Below, one piece after another: positions 44,625 through 51,349 of a DNA stretch of 64,000 nucleotides. The notes beneath the pieces were generated by a model that saw only the letters and a program-made list of their open reading frames with translations, was not told the origin of the DNA and searched no databases. Both the position numbers and the translations under genes were made by a program. The stretch covers positions 62,001 through 126,000 of the forward strand of contig JAGQYM010000002.1 of the NCBI GenBank assembly GCA_020436085.1, written 5' to 3'. Origin of the DNA: Cyclobacteriaceae bacterium. GTDB taxonomy: Bacteria; Bacteroidota; Bacteroidia; Cytophagales; Cyclobacteriaceae. The number at the start of each line of letters is the position of its first letter. The first letter of the stretch is position 1.

Positions 44625-46199
44625 CTAGCTGTTGTAGGGATAGCTAAGAACATTGAATTGAAAATCGAAGGGATCGAATGAAAGCAATAGCTTGTTGATG
44701 AAATCCGGATCACTTTGATAAAAATTTAGAAAGTTGTCGCTTCGTTCCTGGAGTCCTCCGGCCGGGAAGAGGGCTTCTTTCACTTCGCCAATTTGCCGCA
44801 GTTTGTCGGTGTGAAGTCGTTTTTCTGCACGTAACAATTTTCTTTCAATTTTTTCGAAACTGTTTTGCGCCTTCTGCCCTTCGGCAGCTACGAGTTGGTC
44901 GAGTGTTTTGTCAATTTCAATCGCTCGTAATTTGATGTCGGTGAACAAAGCCTTCACCGTATTCAGCTCCTTCGTTAGCGTGAGATTATGATGTGTGTTC
45001 TTCAACACCCAGTCGTTGAATAAATAATTCTTTTCTTCGAATAAGTCAATAAGTGATAGCCCGGTCTTTTCAAATTTGCGGGCCACAGGGCCATCCATCA
45101 CTAATGCAAAATTGCGCGGCATTAGAATTGGAAATGTTACCTTATAATGCTCGAAGACACCTTTCAACTGGAGCCAGTAGATTACTTCTGCAGGGCCTCC
45201 GAAATAAGCGAGGTTAGGCAAAATCATTTCCTGATAGAGTGGCCTCAGAATTACGTTTGGACTAAATTTTTCGGGCTCGCTTTCAACTAGCCTTTCAATT
45301 TCTTCATTTGAAAATGACACCTCCGAATCCAGAACGGTAAATCGATCTCCAATTAGTTCAAATCTCTCTCTGACTTGATTGTCCAAATAAAAGAAGTTGA
45401 TGTCTCTGGCAAAAACCTGAGTTGAATAGCCAGCCTTCGAAAGCGCTGCATTAGTTGTTTCAACCGCCTGCTTGGCCGAATGATTGAAGAGATCGTCTTT
45501 AATGACTACTTTGAACAGGCTCTTAAGTCGAGTGTTGTCCGCATCAATAACGACCAATCCTTGTTCACCAAATAATTGGTTGACGTAGTAACGAACGGCA
45601 TCGCTCAACTTTTCGTGGCGACCGTATGCTTTTTCAAAAATGGAAACATCACCAGGTAGTTCCTTAATGATTTCTTTTAGACTCCTTGGATCGAATCGGC
45701 CAACGCCACCTTTCTGGTCAGTCTTCCAGGTGTATTTCGTGCCGTTGAACTTAAAGTAGCTGATCTCTTCAAAATCATGATCTTCAGATGCCATCCAATA
45801 CACTGGCACAAAGTGGTAATCCGGATAAGCATCCGACAGAGCCTTACAGGCATTGACTACCGAAACAATTTTATAGATGAAGTATAAAGGACCAGTAAAG
45901 ATGTTGAGTTGATGGCCAGTAGTAATTGTAAATGTTTTCTTATCACCGAGAGCTTCAATATTTCTGCTAACCTTCTCGGTAATAGTTAATGATACGTATT
46001 GTGCTGTTAGTACTTCCTTTAGAATTTGCCTGGACGTTGCAGGGAAATTTTTTTCTTTCTCTTTGATCTGATCCTGAAATGCACTGATCGTAGGGAACCT
46101 TCCATAAAACTGTTTGAGCGAATCCTTTTCAGAAATGTAGTCGAGAAAGAACGGAGAGAAGATTTTGGTATCCTTGAAAGGAAGCTTTTGATGCTGCAT
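44625..46199 (-). CDS. bshC: Bacillithiol biosynthesis cysteine-adding enzyme BshC
   Basis: A 524-residue protein of the BshC family, which attaches cysteine to glucosaminyl-malate in the last step of bacillithiol synthesis. The nucleotide-binding-like core GHQLNIFTGPLYFIYK near residue 95, YWMASEDHDFEEI and GGPAEVIYWLQL are characteristic, and the C-terminal coiled coil is present (about 425-470). Together with ytxJ it indicates a bacillithiol-using organism. It follows the cyclo-ligase gene's direction with a 32-base gap. Confidence 0.93.
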   Translation of the reverse strand: MQHQKLPFKDTKIFSPFFLDYISEKDSLKQFYGRFPTISAFQDQIKEKEKNFPATSRQILKEVLTAQYVSLTITEKVSRNIEALGDKKTFTITTGHQLNIFTGPLYFIYKIVSVVNACKALSDAYPDYHFVPVYWMASEDHDFEEISYFKFNGTKYTWKTDQKGGVGRFDPRSLKEIIKELPGDVSIFEKAYGRHEKLSDAVRYYVNQLFGEQGLVVIDADNTRLKSLFKVVIKDDLFNHSAKQAVETTNAALSKAGYSTQVFARDINFFYLDNQVRERFELIGDRFTVLDSEVSFSNEEIERLVESEPEKFSPNVILRPLYQEMILPNLAYFGGPAEVIYWLQLKGVFEHYKVTFPILMPRNFALVMDGPVARKFEKTGLSLIDLFEEKNYLFNDWVLKNTHHNLTLTKELNTVKALFTDIKLRAIEIDKTLDQLVAAEGQKAQNSFEKIERKLLRAEKRLHTDKLRQIGEVKEALFPAGGLQERSDNFLNFYQSDPDFINKLLLSFDPFDFQFNVLSYPYNS

Positions 46200-46288
46200 G
46201 GGTCAACAGTAGCTCAGGGTGAGGTTTTTAGACATAAATCGAATAACGGCAATTAAGGCCAATAAGTTTATGATTTTACAAAAGTTCC

Positions 46289-47599
46289 TCAAACGGGAGT
46301 TGCAATTAGATCGAACTCTGTTGCTTCGGTAACTTTTGCTGAAATGAAATCCCCTATTCGTAGGTAGTTTTCTTTTGCATCCAGCAACACTTCATTGTCG
46401 ACTTCCGGAGAGTCGAATTCAGTTCGGCCTATGAACTGACCACCTTCCTTTCGATCAATCAATACTTTGTAGGTACCTCCAACTCGTCTTTGGTTCAATT
46501 CCCAGGAGATGCCTTGTTGTAAGTCCATAATTGCGTCCACACGTTCTTGCTTCACCTTTGCTGGCACATCGTCTTTCATGGTGTGAGAGAAAGTATTTTC
46601 TTCATGAGAGTAGGCAAACACACCCAACCTGTCAAATCTGGATTGCTCGATGAAGTCCACCATCTCTTGAAAGTCTTCTGCGGTTTCGCCTGGATGCCCA
46701 GCTATCATAGTAGTGCGAATGGCTATTCCAGGAACACGATCTCGTATAGTTTGTAGTAGCTCAGCAGTTTTTTCGAGCGTTGTTCCCCTTTTCATCAGCT
46801 TCAGCATTTTAGTTGAGCCGTGCTGAAGTGGTATATCCAGATATTTACAAATGTTGGGTCTTTCTGCCATCACATCCAACGCGTCAAGCGGAAAGCCGGT
46901 AGGGAACGCATAGTGCAATCTAATCCACTCAATGCCCTCGACATCCGAGAGATTTTTTAGTAATTCAGAGAGAGCTCTTTTTTTATAAAGATCTAACCCA
47001 TAGTAGGTAGAGTCTTGAGCGATGAGTAATAACTCCTTTGTTCCGTTCTTGGCAAGATTCTTCGCCTCAAGTACCAATTCATCTATTGGTCGCGACACAT
47101 GACCACCACGCATCAACGGAATCGCACAAAAAGAACATGGACGATCGCAGCCTTCAGATATTTTGAGATATGCAAAGTGCGATGGGTTGGTAAGGATTCT
47201 TTCGCCAACCAGCTCGTGTTTGTAATTGGCATTAAGTTGTTTCAGTAATCTCGATAGGTCTCTTGTGCCAAACCATGCATCAACTTCTGGAATCTCTTTT
47301 TCAAGATTGTCCTTGTATCGCTGAGAGAGACAGCCGGTCACATACACCTTTTCCACAATCCCTTCCTGTTTCGCGTCAACATACCTGAGGATCGTATCAA
47401 TTGACTCTTGTTTGGCGTTATCTATGAAACCACAAGTATTCACAACAACAATATTCGAATCGTCTTTTTGGGACTCATGACTTGCATCAATTCCATTACC
47501 CCTCAATTGCGTGAGCAATACCTCACTGTCAACCTGGTTTTTGGAGCAACCCAGGGTAACAATGTTGATCTTCGCTTTTCTACTGCCTTTAGTTTTCAA
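46289..47599 (-). CDS. rimO: Ribosomal protein S12 methylthiotransferase RimO
   Basis: A radical-SAM methylthiotransferase that modifies Asp88 of ribosomal protein S12. The N-terminal MTTase domain has Cys18 (TLGCSKNQVDSE), Cys56 and Cys90 for one iron-sulfur cluster, and the radical SAM triad CDRPCSFC (151, 155, 158) binds the other. A C-terminal TRAM domain ends the 436 residues. The start is TTG at 47599, because the frame meets TAA two codons upstream. Confidence 0.95.
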   Translation of the reverse strand: MKTKGSRKAKINIVTLGCSKNQVDSEVLLTQLRGNGIDASHESQKDDSNIVVVNTCGFIDNAKQESIDTILRYVDAKQEGIVEKVYVTGCLSQRYKDNLEKEIPEVDAWFGTRDLSRLLKQLNANYKHELVGERILTNPSHFAYLKISEGCDRPCSFCAIPLMRGGHVSRPIDELVLEAKNLAKNGTKELLLIAQDSTYYGLDLYKKRALSELLKNLSDVEGIEWIRLHYAFPTGFPLDALDVMAERPNICKYLDIPLQHGSTKMLKLMKRGTTLEKTAELLQTIRDRVPGIAIRTTMIAGHPGETAEDFQEMVDFIEQSRFDRLGVFAYSHEENTFSHTMKDDVPAKVKQERVDAIMDLQQGISWELNQRRVGGTYKVLIDRKEGGQFIGRTEFDSPEVDNEVLLDAKENYLRIGDFISAKVTEATEFDLIATPV

Positions 47600-47621
47600 T
47601 TCTTACCATTATAAAGGATGG

Positions 47622-47629
47622 CAAAAATA
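47622..47629 (-). promoter_or_regulatory. -7 promoter element of rimO
   Basis: The minus strand reads TATTTTTG, matching TAnnTTTG, 22 bases before the TTG start. Confidence 0.4.
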
Positions 47630-47723
47630 CGAAGGCTTGAGGAGAAAATGAGAGCCTATAAAATGCCCCAAATCGAACGGCAAATAGGCGTGAACGAGGG
47701 ATTCAGGGTCTTTACCGATACCT

Positions 47724-47731
47724 TATATTTG
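47724..47731 (+). promoter_or_regulatory. -7 element just upstream of the DUF6452 gene
   Basis: TATATTTG is a full match to TAnnTTTG and ends 9 bases before the ATG at 47741, so the leader must be only a few bases. Confidence 0.45.
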
Positions 47732-47740
47732 CAGCCTTAA

Positions 47741-48946
47741 ATGAGACTGTTTTCCTCGATATCAGCCCTGATGGTGTCAGCAACTTTGCTGACTTCATGT
47801 TTTGAGAACCCGGATTGCATCGGGCTGAAAAACGACCTGGTGGGGATTTCATTCAAAAAATTGTTCGATGGGCAAGCCGATTCAATTCAACTGGTTGGAT
47901 TGACAGTTTCAGGTTCCGATAGCATGTTTCTACCAAGCACCTTTTCAAGTGTAGTTGTGCCACTCAATACAGCGCAGCGTCAACAATCTGTAGAAATAAG
48001 ACTTGTAAGGGGAGATTATCAGATGTCGTTGGCTTATCAGGTACAAACCCAGTTCGAGTCGGTTGACTGCGGGCCGAGATTTTTATTTTCAAACCTTGAA
48101 TTGCTTCAGCACAATTTTGACTCCGTCCGGGTAACCAATGGCACACCCTTCTCTGGAGACATAGTTACAAATATCGATGTGTTCAGATGCCCAGCTCCCA
48201 ATCGATTTAAGGTGGGGTTTAGGCAGCTGCAAACCGATGATGATCCGAATGGCGAAGAACTGGAGGAAACTTTTAATGGGGTGTCTGTTGACAACCTACC
48301 GTATTTATTCTATCCCGATGAAGATTTAAGTTCTCTTGAAATGCCCTTGAATCAAGGGAGCAACCAATCAAGGATATCTTTCGATATGGCATCAGGTGAA
48401 TTTAACACACTTGATCTTTCGTATCAGTTTGTAACATCAACTGCTGTGGGCAAATGTGGCCCACAAAACTTCATCAGGAATCTACAAGTGGCAAATTCCA
48501 CCGGTTACGATATTGTAAGAGTTCTCAAAGACAGTCTTTCTGATCCTCCCAGCACAAACGTATGGCTGATGAAATGCCCACGTACCAACGAAATAGAAAT
48601 TGATTTAAAGGCGTCAGCTACTTCTGCCGCTACCGTATTTGCGATTAACAAGGTAACAGCAGGATATACTACCGATGAATTTTTTGTTGATGCAGAGGTT
48701 TCCAAATTGATCTTACCTCTCGATGTGAATTCCGATCAAACTGATTTTACCATTGATTTTGAAGGTGGGGCAAAGAACGTGTCATTTGGATATACCAGGA
48801 CGGCTAAAACTTTTCATGAACAATGTGCTCAAACTATTATTACTGATTTGACCGTGCTTTCTTCAGAGTTCACAACTGAGCCAGTACTGGTAGCAGACTC
48901 AATAAAATTTCCAACCACAGTTAATGTTGAAATTATTAACGATTAG
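47741..48946 (+). CDS. Lipoprotein with three tandem DUF6452-like domains
   Basis: A 401-residue lipoprotein (lipobox LLTSC, Cys20). The mature part is three copies of a unit of about 125 residues starting near Cys26, Cys150 and Cys279, each with a second cysteine in a CG/CA turn (Cys110, Cys239, Cys362) followed by a F..NL.V strand. This fits the DUF6452 family, which I know as a single-copy lipoprotein, so the gene appears internally triplicated. DUF6452 genes sit next to DUF6048 genes in Bacteroidota, as here (23-base overlap). Function unknown; a cell-envelope complex is likely. Confidence 0.7.
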   Translation: MRLFSSISALMVSATLLTSCFENPDCIGLKNDLVGISFKKLFDGQADSIQLVGLTVSGSDSMFLPSTFSSVVVPLNTAQRQQSVEIRLVRGDYQMSLAYQVQTQFESVDCGPRFLFSNLELLQHNFDSVRVTNGTPFSGDIVTNIDVFRCPAPNRFKVGFRQLQTDDDPNGEELEETFNGVSVDNLPYLFYPDEDLSSLEMPLNQGSNQSRISFDMASGEFNTLDLSYQFVTSTAVGKCGPQNFIRNLQVANSTGYDIVRVLKDSLSDPPSTNVWLMKCPRTNEIEIDLKASATSAATVFAINKVTAGYTTDEFFVDAEVSKLILPLDVNSDQTDFTIDFEGGAKNVSFGYTRTAKTFHEQCAQTIITDLTVLSSEFTTEPVLVADSIKFPTTVNVEIIND

Positions 48947-49604
48947 TGTATTCAGCCTACTCCTTTCGCAGGTGGCTTTAGGGCAGGAGTCCGACACTAC
49001 GGATTGGAAAGATATCTATCGCCCGACCGGGATTCGCTTTGGGACGGACGTGATTTCCCTTGCCAAGATTCCGTTCTCAGAAAAATTTGATGGTTGGGAG
49101 GTAGCAGCAGATGTTGATTTCTATAAATACTATCTCACAGCCGAAGTAGGCTCTTGGGAGAAGACGTTAGTTTCGCCCACACAGTCGTACACGAACTATG
49201 GCAATTACTATAGAATAGGTGCAGATGTAAACCTTCTCCTAAAAGATCCAGAGCGAAACATGTTCTTTCTCGGTCTTCGTTATGCTCACTCCAAATTCAG
49301 TGAGCAACTTTCGTTTAACACGGAAGATCCTGTGTTTGGCTCACTCCAGCAGGTTTCGAATAACTCGGGAATGAAAGCGGGATGGGCAGAGGTAACACTG
49401 GGTTTGCGAGTTAAAATTTGGAAGCAGTTGTGGATGGGATACACAGCCCGTTTGAAGGTAGCACCCACGGTTGGGACAAAAGGAGAATTTGAGCCGTACG
49501 ATATTCCGGGGTATGGGCTGGCTTCAAAGAGTACCTACTGGGGTTTCAATTACCAATTGTATTGGCGAATACCCTTCCGAAAATCAGTTCTTCCTGAAGA
49601 GTGA
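48924..49604 (+). CDS. DUF6048-like outer-membrane beta-barrel
   Basis: A 226-residue protein with signal peptide (1-20, ending ALGQ) and alternating strands ending in FNYQLYWRIPF, as for a small outer-membrane barrel of the DUF6048 family. YRPTGIRFGTDVISL and FFLGLRYAHSKFSEQL are the usual conserved stretches. Its ATG lies inside the 3' end of the DUF6452 gene (23-base overlap), so the two are translated together and probably form a pair. Its 3' end overlaps ftsY by 21 bases, convergent. Confidence 0.72.
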   Translation: MLKLLTISVFSLLLSQVALGQESDTTDWKDIYRPTGIRFGTDVISLAKIPFSEKFDGWEVAADVDFYKYYLTAEVGSWEKTLVSPTQSYTNYGNYYRIGADVNLLLKDPERNMFFLGLRYAHSKFSEQLSFNTEDPVFGSLQQVSNNSGMKAGWAEVTLGLRVKIWKQLWMGYTARLKVAPTVGTKGEFEPYDIPGYGLASKSTYWGFNYQLYWRIPFRKSVLPEE

Positions 49605-50543
49605 GTCAACAAACTCCATCTTGTTGAAAACCTGCAAGTCATCAACTTTTTCACCTACACCGATATACTTCACAGGAATTTTAAACTCATCGGAAATGCC
49701 GATTACAACGCCTCCTTTGGCTGTGCCGTCTAGTTTGGTCACGGCCAAGGCAGTTACTTCAGTTGCCTTGGTGAATTCTCTGGCCTGAATCACTGCATTT
49801 TGGCCAGTACTTCCATCAAGTACCAACAGTACTTCGTGAGGCCCATCAGGCACCACCTTTTGAATTACCCGCTTGATCTTTGACAGTTCGTTCATCAGGT
49901 TGACCTTGGTGTGAAGCCTTCCTGCTGTATCTATAATGACGATATCTGCACCTTTGTCAACACCTTCTTTCACTGCATCAAACGCGACCGAGGATGGGTC
50001 GGTGTTCATGCCCTTGGCCACCACGGGTACACCTACTCTTTCGCCCCAAAGTTTCAGTTGATCTACTGCGGCCGCGCGAAATGTATCTGCAGCACCGAGC
50101 ACCAGTGATTTGCCTTTATTTTTGAACTGAGCCGAGAGCTTGCCAATAGTTGTTGTCTTACCTACACCATTTACTCCAACTACCATTATGACGTAGGGTT
50201 TTTTGTCCTCAGGAGTTTCGAAATCGGCAAGATCTTGTGTGTTATTTTCAGCAAGCAATGCCGCGATTTCCTCTTTTAGAATCTGATCTAGTTCTGTAGC
50301 CCCAAGATATTTGTCGCGGGCTACTCGTTGCTGAATTCGCTCAATGATTTTAAGTGTAGTATTTATACCAACATCAGATGCGACCAGGACTTCCTCGAGG
50401 TTATCCAGCACCTCGTCATCCACGGTCGATTTGCCAGCTATTGCCTTGCCCAGCTTTCCAAAAAAGCTCTCCTGAGTTTTTTTCAAACCTTTATCAAGGG
50501 AGTCCTTTTTTTCGCGGGAAAACAGATTGCTGAAAATTGCCAT
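49584..50543 (-). CDS. ftsY: Signal recognition particle receptor FtsY
   Basis: The SRP-docking GTPase for co-translational membrane insertion. The P-loop GVNGVGKTTT is at residues 123-132, with DTAGR for G3 and TKLDGTAKGG near the C-terminus for G4 and the closing loop. The NG domains are complete at 319 residues and the acidic A domain is almost absent, as in many Bacteroidota. Upstream is the rpmB-rpmG-DUF4295 operon, split from it by a terminator. Confidence 0.96.
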   Translation of the reverse strand: MAIFSNLFSREKKDSLDKGLKKTQESFFGKLGKAIAGKSTVDDEVLDNLEEVLVASDVGINTTLKIIERIQQRVARDKYLGATELDQILKEEIAALLAENNTQDLADFETPEDKKPYVIMVVGVNGVGKTTTIGKLSAQFKNKGKSLVLGAADTFRAAAVDQLKLWGERVGVPVVAKGMNTDPSSVAFDAVKEGVDKGADIVIIDTAGRLHTKVNLMNELSKIKRVIQKVVPDGPHEVLLVLDGSTGQNAVIQAREFTKATEVTALAVTKLDGTAKGGVVIGISDEFKIPVKYIGVGEKVDDLQVFNKMEFVDSLFRKN

Positions 50544-50565
50544 AGCTGATAAACTAAGTCTTAAA

Positions 50566-50593
50566 CAAAAAAGTCCCTGAACGGGACTTTTTA
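50566..50593 (-). terminator. Terminator between DUF4295 gene and ftsY
   Basis: A stem of 10 base pairs (AAAAAGTCCC with GGGACTTTTT) closes a 5-base loop (TGAAC on the plus strand) and gives a T-run on the minus strand. It lies after the ribosomal-protein operon and 23 bases before the ftsY start. Confidence 0.88.
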
Positions 50594-50612
50594 TACTGCC
50601 GAAAAAGCAGAA

Positions 50613-50768
50613 TTATTTTTTTGCAAGCGTGTCTTTCACCAGTTCAGCTGGCACAATTTCTTCTTTGAAAGTATACGCTCCGGTTTTTTCAGAGCGAATG
50701 GCACGGATCACTTTCGCGAAGTTTTTTCCGTCACCTTTTTTCAGTGTAGCAACAACCTTCTTTGCCAT
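50613..50768 (-). CDS. DUF4295 protein (51 residues)
   Basis: A short basic protein (MAKKVVATLKKGDGKNF ... ELVKDTLAKK) that follows rpmG by two bases. The DUF4295 family sits in this position next to rpmG/rpmB in Bacteroidota and is probably ribosome-associated, which is an inference from context and charge. Translation from ATG 50768 to TAA 50613 was read directly from the sequence. Confidence 0.88.
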   Translation of the reverse strand: MAKKVVATLKKGDGKNFAKVIRAIRSEKTGAYTFKEEIVPAELVKDTLAKK

Positions 50769-50770
50769 GG

Positions 50771-50953
50771 TTACTTAATTTCTTTGTGGATGGTGTATTT
50801 CTTCATGATAGGATTGTACTTCTTAAGCTCAATACGCTCAGTAGTATTCTTCCTGTTTTTGGTGGTGATATAGCGGCTCATGCCTGGCATACCGCTGTTC
50901 TTGTGCTCTGTGCACTCCAAAATCACCTGAATTCTATTTCCTTTCTTTGCCAT
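50771..50953 (-). CDS. rpmG: 50S ribosomal protein L33
   Basis: A 60-residue basic ribosomal protein with [10 protein letters not shown], the [10 protein letters not shown] core and [16 protein letters not shown], all standard for L33. It has no CxxC zinc knuckles, so it is the zinc-free type. It follows rpmB by 19 bases. Confidence 0.96.
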   Translation of the reverse strand: MAKKGNRIQVILECTEHKNSGMPGMSRYITTKNRKNTTERIELKKYNPIMKKYTIHKEIK

Positions 50954-50972
50954 GATCGCCCGATTTGATGAT

Positions 50973-51212
50973 TTAGATAGCTAGGGTTCCTTTAGCTTTT
51001 GCCTCCTTCAATACAGCGGTAATACCTTTCTTATTGATGGTTTTGATGGCATTGGCTGATACTTTCAATGTAACCCACTTGTTCTCTTCAGGAATAAAAA
51101 AACGCTTCTTGTGAAGGTTTGGGTAAAACTTCCTTTTGGTCTTGTTATTTGCGTGAGAAACGTTGTTTCCAACCTGTGGCCTTTTCCCTGTAATTTGACA
51201 AACCCGTGCCAT
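50973..51212 (-). CDS. rpmB: 50S ribosomal protein L28
   Basis: A 79-residue protein with the L28 signature [20 protein letters not shown] and [14 protein letters not shown] near residue 27-40. It is the first gene of the rpmB-rpmG-DUF4295 operon, preceded by a promoter and a leader hairpin. Confidence 0.96.
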   Translation of the reverse strand: MARVCQITGKRPQVGNNVSHANNKTKRKFYPNLHKKRFFIPEENKWVTLKVSANAIKTINKKGITAVLKEAKAKGTLAI

Positions 51213-51237
51213 AATCTCTGTTTCTGTTTAGTATAAG

Positions 51238-51253
51238 CCCTTTTTCAAAAGGG
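51238..51253 (-). promoter_or_regulatory. Small hairpin in the rpmB leader
   Basis: CCCTTT and AAAGGG pair around a 4-base loop. From the -7 position the transcript should start at about 51251-51253, so the hairpin would form the very 5' end of the mRNA. It has no T-run and is not a terminator. Confidence 0.4.
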
Positions 51254-51257
51254 ACTG

Positions 51258-51289
51258 CAAATATCGCTAAAACCACCCTAATTATCCAA
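51258..51289 (-). promoter_or_regulatory. Promoter of the rpmB-rpmG operon
   Basis: TTG (51289-51287), a 21-base spacer, then GATATTTG (51265-51258), one mismatch from TAnnTTTG. The -33/-7 layout fits the Bacteroidota consensus and it lies 46 bases before the ATG. Confidence 0.6.
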
Positions 51290-51349
51290 GTTGGACACAA
51301 AATAAAGGGAGTGGGTAGAAATGCCTTGCCGTCAGTGTTTTAGCTGACC

